Assembly: GCF_004210375.1 (NCBI RefSeq)
Contig: NC_134834.1
Location: 144,989,009 to 145,053,008, forward strand
Length of the DNA: 64,000 nt
Reading direction: 5' to 3'
Source of the DNA: Tachypleus tridentatus
Lineage: Eukaryota; Arthropoda; Merostomata; Xiphosura; Limulidae
Of the stretch, positions 1-11,112 are shown in pieces. The notes under the pieces were generated by a model. It worked only from the letters and a program-made list of their open reading frames with translations, did no database searches and was not told the origin of the DNA. The translations under genes and the position numbers were made by a program. Position 1 is the first letter of the stretch; the number at the start of each line of letters is the position of its first letter.

Positions 1-9
1 CAAAACAAA

Positions 10-37
10 TACACACACACACATATATATATATATA
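10..37. repeat. CA/TA microsatellite
   Basis: A run of CA dinucleotides passes directly into a run of TA dinucleotides. It is a simple-sequence repeat with no coding content. Confidence 0.9.
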
Positions 38-263
38 ACATGAAGTAAAAACTAAAATATACGATATCTTAAGATATCATTAAACATGATTATCTAAAAA
101 TATAATAATTTAATAAACTTATATATCAGTAGTGTAGAAAGCGGTTATGGGTGTTATATGGGTCTATTTTAGTATAAATGAAAAATATCAAGAAATTTAC
201 TCTCTGAAAAAGCAGATAAATGCATCTACATAAGATTTAATCAGAACCTAAGTGCTTCCAGGG

Positions 264-355
264 GTCCCTCGCTGGTATAGCGGTAAGTCTACAAATTAAC
301 AACGCCAAATTCAGGGTTTCGATTCCCCTCGGTGGGCTCAGAAGATAGCCTTGAG
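264..355 (+). mobile_element. SINE family B, head region
   Basis: tRNA-like head with an A-box-like TAGCGGTAAGTCT and a B-box-like GGTTTCGATTCCCC, followed by GGTGGGCTCAG. The same order occurs in the better copies at 55.05 and 55.25 kb. The usual tail diverges after about 355, so this copy is truncated or decayed. Confidence 0.75.
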
Positions 356-605
356 ACAAGCTCTGGGCCCTGACTACAACTGGTGCGCCTGCAACACACA
401 CGTACTCGCTTCGCCCAGTCAAATAAACCTTGAGCCCCCTCCCCCACATATATTTTGCCTCCTACACCTCTTTGTATAGTAAAAATATAAAAAAATATAA
501 GTTACAGAGAAAAACAGACATATCGAAGATAAGAAAGGCCTGTAAATGATTAACTACAAGATGGCACTTACAAAATACAATTTGCTTGCACCCTAAAGAA
601 AGAAT

Positions 606-900
606 AGACATGTCAGAGGGCATTGTGAGTTATTAAGGCTAAGCTTACCTGTTCCCTGCAGTTTGTGTAGAAATAATGTTACCACGGCATAATACAACGT
701 AACAAGACACTGTAGTCCAACATTTTCTGTTATGTAATAACAGTGCATCGTATAAATTATGGTGTCGTGATAACATTTTTTCTACACGAACTGTGGGGGG
801 GGGACAGTTAAACATAGCTCAAGTTTAGTAAATACTAGAATGATCAGATACTAAATAATCTTTGTTATTTTTTAATAACTCACAATGCCATCTGACATCT
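606..900. repeat. Long imperfect inverted repeat (foldback or MITE)
   Basis: Two pairs of arms fold on one centre near 720-750. The outer arms are 606-634 and 874-900, sharing GGCATTGTGAGTTATT in inverse. The inner arms are about 651-693 and 756-798, sharing GTGTAGAAA and an ATGTTA core. The right arm has extra bases between inner and outer blocks. No open frame lies inside. The shape fits a non-autonomous DNA transposon, but no clear target duplication was found. Confidence 0.7.
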
Positions 901-909
901 TTGTTTGTT

Positions 910-1553
910 TTGAAAGTAAGCATGAAGCTACATAGTGGGCTATATGTGCTCTGCCCACCACGCTGTATCATAGGGGGAAGACGACTTACTATGATACTGT
1001 ACTTCAACGCCAGATGACTAATCAACAAATAAGTGATTGAAGTTCAGATTTTAAACACCATATTAAACCTTTTAACACAAATTCTACGGTAATATCAATT
1101 CTCAAGGGTATTACTAAAGGTGTTAAACAATCCAAGTACACTAAGTTTCGTTCTGGTTGAATCAATTACAGGTGGTGCCCTCTAATGGTAGCTGTATGAT
1201 TTGACCTAACTAATATAAATATATATTTTGCATCAAGAGGTATAGGGAGGAAAATGAATATTGTATGTTTGTGGGGGTAGATTTGAGAAATAAAAACAGC
1301 TCCTCTCTACTTGTTGCAGTGTTGGATTTCCCTCTCTTTTCATTGTTAACTGTGTGAGGCTACTAATGCGACTTCGAGAAAATGTAAGAGCTGTAAAACA
1401 TCCAAATCCATTCTTTAGCGATCGCCTTAGTTGAAAACACCTATCAGGTGAATCAGACTTAAAGACATATATTAGTTCTGAACATCAAAACAAGCGGATA
1501 TGCCTGACTTGCAGCTCAGTTTAGGTACGGAGATGGTTGATCGTTTCTTAGCT
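910..1553. other. Unique-looking AT-rich spacer
   Basis: No gene or repeat family recognised. It contains a TGCCCTCTAATGG motif near 1176-1188 that resembles the CTCF core in reverse; see the separate finding. Confidence 0.4.
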
Positions 1554-1815
1554 TTTGAATTTCGCTCAAAGCTACACGAGGACTGTCTGCACTAACTTCC
1601 CTAATTTAGCAGCGTGAAACTATAGGAAAGGCAGGTAGTCATCACCACCCACTGTCAAATATTGGGCTATTCTATTACCAGAGAAGAGTGGGATTGAGTG
1701 CACATTACAACGTCCCCACGGCTGAAGGGGTGAGCATGTTTGGTACGGCAAGGATTTGAGCCTGCGGCTCTCAGATTACGAGTCGAGCGCCCTAACCACC
1801 TGGCCATGCCGGGCC
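1554..1815 (-). mobile_element. SINE family A, near full length
   Basis: Read on the minus strand it starts with GGCCCGGCATGGCCAGG, has the B box (here decayed to GCTCAAATCC), the CACCAAACATGCTC junction, the body containing AGTCAATCCCAC-like sequence, and ends with the AGCTTTGAGCGAAATTC tail. All blocks are in order with scattered substitutions, so this is an old copy. Confidence 0.9.
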
Positions 1816-2808
1816 CTGTTTATAGATCTATCATTGATTTCCTTCTTTTCACTGTGGTTTAGAATTGTGCGCTTGTGATTTCTATTTCGTTTCAATGTAT
1901 ATAACACTAAATTGCATTTTAACTTGGTGTCCGTGTAAGCCAGTTTTGACTCTAGGATCTTGAAAGTTGGAAGACAAAGGGGCGACAGCCAGATAAACTG
2001 CGATAGATGTTGTTGTTTTTTTAAAGGATAAGTAAAAACTGAAACAAAAGAAAACACATTCAAACCTTAAAGAATATAAACTTTAGGGGATGTAGACATA
2101 TTTCACAAGAAGTGCCCGCCATCCCTCGTCTCTCCTTGAAGTCGCCACTTTTCACCTGCAATATCTTAACCAAAACTGAAAAACCAAATCCTACGAATTT
2201 CGTGTTATTGTGGGATTCACTTCAAATAAATCTGTTTAATACACGGTAGGCTGCTACTGATTTTTCTTTCTTCGTCAATCATAAACCTGTCTGTTTTATT
2301 TATTACTTCATGAACGCCCATCGATTCTAGGAAATAAAAATACTTGATATTCGAAATGACCTTGAGAAGGCCTCTATCAAAGACGCCCCACTATAGAATG
2401 AAGTATTGGACTTACTCCTCCCTCAGGTGTTTGCCCGCCATGCATTTGACGGCTATAAGTCTGTTCTGTCAACCAGTTTTGTTTCAAAGCCCCGCCGCCC
2501 CTATTGATCACTGTCTTTCGTATATGGCGTGATAAATAAGGGGGAAGACCGAGATGAAAATATCATGCTTTTAGGTGTTCGGAATATATTTCCAGTCGCG
2601 TGCAAAGAAGAAACCGTTCGTGATTGGGAAGGGAGGGGAGACGAATCAATAGTGTCTGGAAGACTCGTAGCAATTTCAAATGCACCATTCTTTTAGTATG
2701 AGTATCTCAAACACATTTACCTGACTCTCAGGTAAACATACTTTGTGTATGTTTTGCTGCCATATACTTTAAGAAAGCGTCAATTAACTATCGCATGATG
2801 TATCTCAC
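1816..2808. other. Spacer without recognised features
   Basis: AT-rich with some mixed-composition stretches. The open frames here are short and lack recognisable motifs. Nothing supported. Confidence 0.4.
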
Positions 2809-2965
2809 GACGGCTGGTATGGGTATTAACACTCTTACCAAAATAAAGCAGAGAACAGCTCTTTGACTTTCTTAGGTCATCTTCAGGTAAAAGTGTTAAT
2901 ACCAATACCAGCCGTCCTGAAATACATTTTTACTTCAAGTGGGTTTTTCGTCATCAGGAATGCAG
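2809..2965. repeat. Foldback element end with hammerhead-like core
   Basis: Arms 2809-2837 and 2888-2916 are reverse complements over 29 bp with two mismatches (GACGGCTGGTAT / ATACCAGCCGTC). The loop, read on the minus strand at 2861-2885, has CTGAAGATGACCTAAG followed by AGTCAAAG, which resembles the CTGANGA and GAAA parts of a hammerhead ribozyme but lacks the expected GAAAC. The right flank TTTTTACTTCAAGTGGGTTT continues to 2965 and recurs at 26.1 and 37.6 kb, so this is a dispersed family. Penelope-like retroelements are known to carry such ribozymes; membership is inferred. Confidence 0.55.
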
Positions 2966-3108
2966 GATGATATGAAATTATTTTAAATACTTTAGTCTAG
3001 GAAGAGTAACATGGAATTGCACGACAAGACGATTGGTTACTGATTTCTCCTAGTCAAGGTTTATCAGGCTAGCGGTCTCCTCCACCAATATATCCTCATA
3101 TATTTCTT

Positions 3109-3189
3109 TAACACATTTTTATCCCTCATTTTTTTCTTTTTCCTCCCCTTCTCTTTCATTCCTTTCCTTCTTCCTTTCTTTTTTCCCAG
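3109..3189 (+). other. Polypyrimidine tract ending in CCCAG
   Basis: About 80 bases of nearly pure T/C end in TTTTTTCCCAG, the shape of a strong splice acceptor. No coding frame follows; downstream is AT-rich with an AATAAA. It could be a simple-sequence tract only. Confidence 0.4.
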
Positions 3190-3479
3190 AAATTCAAACT
3201 ATATTACTTTAATAAAAATATATAATCCATAAACATATATATATACAATAATAAATGACTTGAGTGTAAATAACTATAAAAACTTAATCTTATAAAATAA
3301 AGAAAACTGTATATAAATTAACATAAATGTCTTTAAAAATATTATACTTAACATATACAATTAAAAACTAAACCCATATACATGTATATACTTTAATAGC
3401 AGAATAAGCTAGAAGTAAAATTATGCTTACGTAAATCCATGATTAATCTTTGGACATGAAAAATTTTCCTTTATATATA

Positions 3480-3790
3480 ATTCTTAAAAACTGCAAAACG
3501 CCCACAGAAACAGCAAAACACAAAATGTGAAACCTTAAATTTGCATTATCTCCTCGCGGACCCAACAAACCATATCAAATTTGGTGAAAATCCATCAACC
3601 GAGGCGAAGTAGTAGTAAAAAAAACAACGCAAAATGCACTCATAAAATCCGCAAAATGGACAATTGAAAAATTTGTATATTCCCATGGACATCATGAACC
3701 TCCATACCAATTTTAGTGACGTTCCATCAACACCCAGGAAAATATTTACCTGGACATACAAGAGACAGTATTATCATATTTATATAGATG
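3480..3790. repeat. Probable dispersed repeat with an internal duplication
   Basis: Two related blocks occur about 130 bp apart: one with CATATCAAATTTGGTGAAAA followed by TCCATCAACC, and one with CATACCAATTTTAGTGACGT followed by TCCATCAACA. The segment ends in a low-complexity tail (TATTATCATATTTATATAG). This layout is typical of 3' ends of LINE-like or related elements. No coding region is visible; the family is not named. Confidence 0.4.
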
Positions 3791-4240
3791 GCGCCAGTGA
3801 ATTAGATCCGCGTGTGACGTATTCATGACGTTATACAAAATATACTGAATATAAGTCGATCTTAAGCTTTAGATAACAAATCTGATGAAATTGAGTTTTG
3901 TATGTCAGTTAATTTTAAATAAATCTAACATGGTCTACACATGTACATCATGGAACTAATCATGCACTTTTCTTATAGCCATTTGTACCTATACCTTTAG
4001 AAACATATTAGTTACAGATCAACAAGGCAATTTTACACACGATAATACACAGTCCACAATAACACTTACTGATGTCAGAAAAACACGTAGGTTCAAAAAG
4101 CGTTAACGTAAAACTTGATAGAACCCGGGTGCTCTAGAAAGGAGTAAACTGGGAATGGCAGTGTAACTATAAGAGTGATATAGGAAGACAATTCAGTGAC
4201 ATCATGAAGATCACCTGTATTTCCACGAAGTATTTTTGTA

Positions 4241-4359
4241 TGTGTGTGTTTTATTACAGTAAAGTCACATTAGGCTGTCTGGTAAACCCATCGAGGGGAA
4301 TCGACACTTTGATTTTAGCGTTGTAAATCCCTAGACTTAGTGCTATACTAGCGGGGGGC
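4241..4359 (-). mobile_element. SINE family B with perfect 13-bp target duplication
   Basis: Minus-strand copy with a CCCCCCGCTAGTATAGC-type head, the GTCGATTCCCCTCGATGG B-box region, and a GTGACTTTACTGTAATAAAA tail running into a short GT/CA tract. The flanks 4228-4240 and 4360-4372 are identical (AAGTATTTTTGTA), which shows retroposition and a fairly recent insertion. Confidence 0.9.
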
Positions 4360-4475
4360 AAGTATTTTTGTACATTTTTCAATATACTATTGTAAGTGTT
4401 TCATTTCTAGATCAAAACGGCTGGAAGTGAGAGCGTTATGTAGAAAGGTGTTTTGCTTCACAAAAGGTTCGTTTT

Positions 4476-4676
4476 GTTAGAATTTCGTGCAAAGCTACAC
4501 GAGGACTATTCGCGCTAGCCGTTCCTAATTCTTGGGCTACTCTTTTACCATCGCATAGTGGAGCTGATAGTGACATAATAACACTCCCACGGTGAGCAGG
4601 TTTGGTGTGACGGGAATTCAAATTCGCGAACCTGCGATTACGAGTCGAGCACCCTAATCATATGGCCCTGCCAGGC
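4476..4676 (-). mobile_element. SINE family A with internal deletion
   Basis: Tail (AATTTCGTGCAAAGCTACAC on the plus strand) and head (GGCCCTGCCAGGC) are present. The segment from the GCAGTGTAAGACTAG block to the GGCGGTGGG block is missing, leaving about 200 bp of the usual 270. Confidence 0.85.
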
Positions 4677-4895
4677 TTTATAAATGATTAAGAACAACAT
4701 GTAACTATACTTACCTGTTATTAAAGTAAAATAAAGATGATACATGGAAATTTATTGTAAAAGAATGTTAAGCAGACCAGTTTATGAAAACAGGTGTGGA
4801 AAATTATCACAAATAGACAGTATTAGAAAAGTTAGGAACAGACAATTAGAGTTCCGCTATATGTAAAATAAATAAAAATTATTATTCTGACAGAG

Positions 4896-5106
4896 AACAA
4901 ACCAATGGCCAGAAGTCACTGATTCCAGGATCTAGAGAACTAGCCAATAATCGAAGGTCACTGATTCCTGGATCTATAGAACTAACCAATAATTGGAGGC
5001 CACTGATTCCAGGATCTACAGAGCAAACCAATAATCAAAGGATACTGATTACAGGCGATAGAGAACAAACCAATGATCAGAAGTCATTGATTTTACGATC
5101 TTTTGT
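4896..5106. repeat. 42-bp minisatellite, about five copies
   Basis: A unit with AACCAATAATC, GTCACTGATTCC and GGATCTA-GAGAAC recurs every 42 bp, with increasing divergence toward the right. No coding meaning. Confidence 0.8.
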
Positions 5107-6328
5107 ACCCAACAGTATAAACTGTACTTCTTGAACAAAGATTTTAGCGCTAGTGTCAGCATTCAGTTTGAGAACATGATTAAGAGGAACTCCCAGTATC
5201 ACGACAGTTTAGTCTAATTATCGCTTTATCCATAGTCATTTCTTAGTGTATTAAGGGGTGGGCTATCTCAGAACAGTATTCGTTGTACTACTAATCCAGA
5301 TTTTATTAGAATGTTTTCTTGTCAAAGTAGATACTGCGGGCAAATATCTTTTACTTGGGAATATAACCTGATATGACTTGATAAATTAATGTAACAGATT
5401 TGTATTAAGATTAGTTTAATCGCTTTTATGTTTTAAAAACTCCTGTTTTGACTAGTGCTGCTAAAGGTACTTACGTACTGATGAAAGTTACTGTAAGCCA
5501 CAATTTACCCATATTTAGAAAGCTCTCCATGTTCGTAAATGAAGCTGCAGGGTGAACATTGATTTTTCATAAATATTTTCTATCACAGCTTCTAACTCTT
5601 CCACAATACATACTTTTAACACCCCAAAAGTGGGAAATATTACTGGATAATGCATTGAAATTTTGAAAAATGCAAGATAATTCTTTGTGGTGTTATGGGG
5701 TAATAGAAAAGTTGATGGAATTCGTATTTCGCGCCAACATGAGTATCCGGTACTCTAAAGTATAATATCACAGAAAAAACAACAACTAATACCACATATT
5801 GAATTTAGAACATGGGTGGAAATTTCTAGGGAGGATTTTAAAGACAAAATCAAGTGAGACTTCTTAAAGGACGTTTTTTCTTCACTGCATTGTGACCAAT
5901 ATCCGGTTTTCCACTTCATGAAGCGAAACTCATCCAACCATTTACTTACTTGCTGGACAATACAATGCCATCCTGACAAAATGCGAAAGTTTGTTGTGTT
6001 AATGAACAATTTACCAAAAACGTTAAGACATGAAACAATTTCATGATGATATCACATGGAAAGAAGTACAAATGTCGTTAATACAGGGGAACAGAATAAA
6101 ACCTGAATTTAAAAAGTAACTTTTGTGTCTTGTTTGTCTATTCAGTATGGATATATTACAAATATTATTATTTAAGTACAAATCAACGTTATCAGTATTA
6201 AATTAACACGTAAACGTTTCGCAATTCAAGTTTATTTTTATGTTTCTTCTCCTATTAATACACACATCATGAAATATTGTGCAATGGTATGCCGCATACA
6301 GGCTTTTGTGTACTAACATACAATATAT
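5107..6328. other. Spacer without recognised features
   Basis: AT-rich. A minus-strand open frame at 5755-6009 has a mixed amino-acid composition (for example QQVSKWLDEFRFMKWKTGYW) but no recognised domain and no convincing splice sites at both ends. It is not called as a gene. Confidence 0.35.
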
Positions 6329-6571
6329 CGTAATCCGAGGGTAGCGGGTTCGAATCCCCGTCGCACTAAACATGCTCTCCCTTTCAGCCCTAGGGGCGTT
6401 ATAATGTGACGGGACATTCCACTATTTGTTGGTAAAAGAGTAGCCCAAGAGTTGGCGGTGGGTTGTGATGACTAGCTGCCTTCCCTCTAGCCTTACACTG
6501 CTAAGTTAGAGACGGCTAGCGCAAACAGCCCTCGTGTAGTTTTGAGCGAAATCCAAAATAAGCCAAACCAA
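6329..6571 (+). mobile_element. SINE family A, 5' truncated
   Basis: Begins inside the tRNA-like head at CGTAATCCGAGGG, then has an intact B box GGTTCGAATCC, the full body, and the GAGCGAAATCCAAAA tail. The A-box half is missing. Confidence 0.9.
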
Positions 6572-6648
6572 GCATTACAATATATAGGAATTTTCTCCAG
6601 AATTTCGTCTATCACCCTAATTCATCACAAATTAAAAACAGAGGAGGT

Positions 6649-6733
6649 TTGGTTTGTTTTCAATTTCGCGCAAAGCTACACGAGTAGCTCTGATTACGAG
6701 TCAAGTGCCTTATCCACCTGGCCATGCTGTGCC
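6649..6733 (-). mobile_element. 85-bp internally deleted SINE A with its own target duplication
   Basis: Only the extreme tail (TTTCGCGCAAAGCTACACGAG on both sides of a 20-base limit) and the first half of the head (CACCTGGCCATGC) remain, fused directly. The flanks 6637-6648 and 6734-6745 are identical (AACAGAGGAGGT). The body and B box are absent. Confidence 0.85.
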
Positions 6734-6745
6734 AACAGAGGAGGT

Positions 6746-7250
6746 ATGCAAAATTTTTCAGTACACCCATAAATAAACCATAAAGGGTCTGCTAATTCTA
6801 ACGTGCTGAAAATTAGCAGCATATAGTGAGATTCTTGTATTTCGCGTTGTGATCTGAGCAAGTTGTCAAAGAAAACAGAAAAACATGTAATTCAGATAAC
6901 CAATTTGCCTAACAATGACTCCTGGAAATCAAACAACTGTGAAGAAATCGAAACAAACTATAGGTTCTGCAAACAGCCAGGTGAAAATCTGCATGTACTT
7001 CCAGAAATACCCTTACCCCCCGAAAAAAAAAAGTAGTTTTCAGTACGTTTAAATTATATACATTATTTTACTAATTACTTTCGGGATGAGCACTCGTAAA
7101 TGTCCCCAAACGTTCGAGGGTATTTCATATAATCCAATGGCAAGGTCTAAAATACAGTTGTACCCGTTAAAAACTGGAATAACAGATAAACGCATATTAT
7201 ACATATAATATTTTCAGTTGACGTTTACTCACTAACTTAACCTCTATTTA
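6746..7250. other. Spacer without recognised features
   Basis: AT-rich; includes a short C-run then A-run near 7015-7032. No gene or repeat recognised. Confidence 0.4.
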
Positions 7251-7362
7251 CATAGAATGTGAAGAATATATTCAACACGTATGTTACTACTTGAAAAAAT
7301 CCGAACCATAGAATGTGAAGAATAAATCCAACACGTATGTTACTACTTGAAGAAATCCAAAC
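7251..7362. repeat. 56-bp tandem duplication
   Basis: Two adjacent units begin CATAGAATGTGAAGAAT and contain CAACACGTATGTTACTACTT. They differ at only a few positions, so the duplication is recent. Confidence 0.9.
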
Positions 7363-7510
7363 TATTCAACAGACAAATTATTTAAAGGAAATAGGAGTAA
7401 AAATATATAAATACAGATCCAGTATAGTGAGTAAAATAGAACTCAAAACACTATCCGTAAAATATGCACCTCCACGAAACCCAGTATTAATATTTCCATT
7501 TGCTCCAATT

Positions 7511-7590
7511 CAGGGTTACCAATGTGAGATGGAAATCCCCGAAACCGGTATAACTTAGTGACAAGTGGTAAATCAAATGATAGATTAGGC
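7511..7590 (+). repeat. 80-bp direct repeat, copy 1
   Basis: Starts CAGGGTTACC and contains CCCCGAAACCGGTATAACTT and a GATTAGGC end. A second copy is at 7776-7855 in the same orientation. The strong conservation of the CCCCGAAACCGGTATAACTT core is notable. Confidence 0.85.
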
Positions 7591-7775
7591 AACACATATA
7601 TTTTTAATATCTTAAACAGCTGCTACTGAATAATTCAGAAGAATAAATCAATAGTTTTAATATTCTTCAAAGCCTACATGTTTAAACATAAGTTTACTGT
7701 GATGTGTAAAAGAGAAGACAAAATACTGAACGTTTAATACGAAGCATAGTCCTACTTATTTGATTTGACCTTGTC

Positions 7776-7855
7776 CAGGGTTACCGGTGTGTGGTGAAAC
7801 TCCCCGAAACCGGTATAACTTGGTGACAAGTGCTGAATCTAATGCCAGATTAGGC
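7776..7855 (+). repeat. 80-bp direct repeat, copy 2
   Basis: Matches 7511-7590 over its whole length, 265 bp away, with an identical CCCCGAAACCGGTATAACTT core. The pair could be the ends or units of an unrecognised element. Confidence 0.85.
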
Positions 7856-8132
7856 CTTTCATTTGTATATGAATGTAGCTTTTCAGATAGTATATAAAGA
7901 CGTTCGGATAATGGATTTTCAACGTCAGTGTTTCCTATACAGTTACACGCAACGTGTTACTTAAATTGATACAATACATAAAGGTTTATAATAAAGACGT
8001 ATTGGGTAGCTCTAATTAGTTCTACTCATGGTCTCGACTTTTAACTAAATACTAAGTTCTCTTTAATTAAAGGAGGTCAAAACGATTATGTTAGATGACA
8101 GCGCATAACAGTAAAAACTATAGCAAAGCAGA

Positions 8133-8240
8133 GATGTCTCCCGGTGGGACAACGACACATCTGCAGGCTTACAACGCGAAAATCTGGGATTCGATTAACG
8201 GCGGTAGACAACGTAGCTTTGTTCTAAAACAGACACACAG
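8133..8240 (+). mobile_element. Degenerate SINE of the B/C type
   Basis: Head-like order: CCGGTGGGACAACG, CTGCAGGCTTACAACGCGAA, then a B-box-like GGATTCGATT. It ends with ACGTAGCTTTGTTCTAAAAC, matching the common B/C tail. Divergent. Confidence 0.6.
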
Positions 8241-8546
8241 AAATAACGAGGAATAAATATGATAGAGAACCATGTACGAGATAAAAAAAGGCTCCAGAAC
8301 ATAAAATATATTAAACTTTCAAGTATAAAATTTATGATTGGAACGTTTCAATAAGTTAACCACCAGGTGCAATAACTATTCTGTATATTAGACAATAAAC
8401 AAGTTTTAATTTTACATAAGAACGAACTTCCTTTCATTATTTCATCAGACCTTCCCTAAGGCTATCTATTAATAGTAAAAGTCTAACAGTATAAAGAGAT
8501 CTAAAACCACATTGCAAAATGCCATGCCTAGTGCAGTGTCTCTTAC

Positions 8547-9167
8547 CTTTCTTATCTTCATCTCAAATGTTTCTGGAATTCTTCCAACCATAAAAATTCA
8601 TTGCTTTTGTTTAAAAACAAATAGAATACAAAAAGTAATACATTAATTTTAAATATACATAAACAGTTATTACTTATTTTTAAGCTCACTAAATACCTTA
8701 TATCTTGTAACATATTTTTCTTTGTTGCAACAGTTTCTTTAAAAAACAAACAGTTGGCAAGTGGTATGGAAGAACTCTCAACCATATGATAACTTAAAGA
8801 TACGAATATCAGTTACATTTGGTTCATTTACCAATATATAAGCTAGTAAAACTAGAAACACTTTTGCTGTTCTGTAAGTGTATACTGTAATCTGACTACT
8901 TCTTGCGGTAAGTATGTAAAATATCGAACTCGATACTGCCTGAATCAGTTTACCCTGCAAGAGATTCATCGGAGTGTACGCTAGGATTCTCTGTAGGGAT
9001 GACACGAAGTCTCGTAGTAAAGCAATATAAAAATCATATGGATTTTCTTCTCTACAGGTCATCAGAAGCTGGAAATAAAGAGCTGCCTGGAATAGTCACT
9101 CTTTCTCCATTGTATATGCCGCTTTTCAGCTTTCCAGAAGGAATAGCAAAACCAAGATTTCTTATTT
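8547..9167 (-). pseudogene. Broken host-like coding sequence, at least two exons
   Basis: On the minus strand, protein-like sequence runs downward from about 9167. Segment 1 reads LGFAIPSGKLKSGIYNGERV and on to FPASDDL, then meets a stop at about 9051. A second frame gives REENPYDFYIALLRDF to VNEPNVTDIRIFKLSYG, then a stop near 8778. A third gives VESSSIPLANCLFF to NMLQDI, up to a donor ATAAG|GTATTT at 8697. The next exon, 8580-8547, begins after TTGGAAG, restores an Arg codon across the junction, reads IPETFEMKIRK and ends at a consensus AAAG|GTAAGA donor. The junction is phase-consistent, which supports a real spliced gene. The two frame changes suggest a decayed copy, small introns or sequence errors. 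The family is not firmly recognised; the pattern faintly recalls the region near the REJ module of polycystin-1-like proteins, which is a guess. Confidence 0.45.
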
Positions 9168-9513
9168 TACTTATTTTTTGAACATACCTAGAGCCTACCT
9201 AGTTTTAACAGTAATTACAATGTTATCATTTGATAGAACAAAACAGGATTTACGATTTTTGACTGCCTATTTTATTATTAGATGTAAAATTTATAACGCT
9301 TTAGTATTCACTCTATAACCTAGAACCACGTACACTAACTTATATGAGAAAAAGAAAACAAACAAGTATCACGCAAAAATTATCGTTAAATCAAAAACTA
9401 CGTAAGGCGAGCCACTGAACGTGAAAAAAGGAATCAAAGAAGGTATGAATGGAAGTGTACTTATCATCTTATACGGTTAATAGAATAAGTCGTCTGGACT
9501 TTACACGGAAAAT

Positions 9514-9771
9514 GGTTTGATTTGTTTTGAATTTCGTGCAAAGCTACACGAGAGCTATCAGCGCTAGCCGTCCCTAATTTAGCACTTTAAAAAAGGCATC
9601 TAGTCATCACCACCAACCGCCAACTCTTGGGCTATTCTTTTACCAACAAATAGTGGGATTGATCATCACATTATAAGACTTCCAAAGAGAGAGTATGTTT
9701 GGTGTGACAGTGATTCGAACCTGCGACCCTCAGATTACGAGGCAAGTGCCTTAACCATCTGGCCATGCCGG
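9514..9771 (-). mobile_element. SINE family A, near full length
   Basis: Head CCGGCATGGCCAGATGG, B box GGTTCGAATCA, body with AGTTGGCGGTTGGTGG and a GCACGAAATTC tail, all on the minus strand. Flanks share ACAC..GGAAAATG (around 9504-9513 and 9776-9789), an imperfect target duplication. Confidence 0.9.
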
Positions 9772-11112
9772 AACCACACATGGAAAATGAAATCCCTACA
9801 TTACTGACTCCCTCACTCTCAAAACAAATAGAACTATTGTAAAATAATCATAGAAGTGATATTCCAAAGTTAACCAAACAAAAGGTGTAATGGTGAAAGC
9901 TGAGATTCATTCTATAGATACACTAGCGGAGACTACAAAACATTTGTGAATAAATAATACCTATTTAAAAACAAAATGTCTAGAATAATACGAAAAAAAA
10001 ATTCTAATCACAAACACCAAAGTCTAAGTCTACTTGTTTTAGGCCTAACATTAGTTAAGCCTTCATTAAGTACGGCCTATATTCGATCTTATGTAATTTT
10101 TTGCTTTAGTTTAATTAGGGCTAAACTTTTCTATACTCGATATTCTAAATAAATAAACGTATAATATTATTCCACGACATAATGTTAGGCCTTTTATATA
10201 TATATATAAGATTTTAATATGTTGTTCCACAAAATATTTACTAAAGTATATTATTAACCGTTAAAACTTTAGTGTGCGTGCATGCGCATTTAGATTGCAA
10301 GGTGCGCGGGCAAATTCAGAACAGACGAAAACCGAATAATATCATAATAGAAGATATGTACGTATGGAATTTGAGTACGACCCACAAGTACAACTTCTAC
10401 ACCTAACTTCAACTGGGAAAAAAATATTTTTAAACGAATGCATGAATATAAAGTTTATCGTTTTTCCTTTCTCTTTCAATCTATTGACTACTTCAGCTTG
10501 AAACGTCTATTTATTTCTTAAGTGGTTTGTTACAAGCTGTGACTGAGAGTATTTTGTATATAAATTAATATAAGCTTTAATGAAAAACACAATTAGCCTA
10601 CAGAAATTACATATTTTACTTATACTACTTTAAATCTAAGCATTAACTTCTTACACATCCACACACACAGAATAACACAGTGAATACAGCTTTCTTACAA
10701 CCTGTGACTCCGGTATAACACATTGACAGAGCATAATACAAAGTGTAGTAGACTGTTTATACCCATAGGTTCTTCCGTTAAAGAAACAAGGGCGTGGTTA
10801 TGAATGTTAAACTAACCAAGTAAAAATGGTCAAAGAATGAAATTAAATGGAGGCCTGTTGTGGAAACAGCAACCGGGAGTCTTCAAGGTAAGGCCAGAAT
10901 TTCCATTTCTATCAGTATCACACACACACACAAAACAGAGAGAAGGACGCGTTATTGACTGCCCATACGAAACATATTTCTACAAAGGTAACCTTGGGCA
11001 CACACACACAAACATAAAAATAATTAGTTATTATTACTGGTTTATCTTTTATTTGTTACTCTCTGCAAGTTGAACTTGTTGAAAAGTACTCAGAAACATA
11101 TTTCAATTAACT
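9772..11112. other. Spacer without recognised genes
   Basis: AT-rich with short CA runs near 10920 and 11000 and a TA run near 10198-10208. Nothing else supported. Confidence 0.4.

Noticed and set aside
3127..3189. Splice acceptor of a terminal exon
   Set aside because: The pyrimidine tract and CAG are good, but no coding frame or conserved 3' UTR signal follows beyond a chance AATAAA.
5755..6009. 84-residue minus-strand frame with QQVSKWLDEFRFMKWKTGYW
   Set aside because: Protein-like text but no recognised family and no convincing exon borders.
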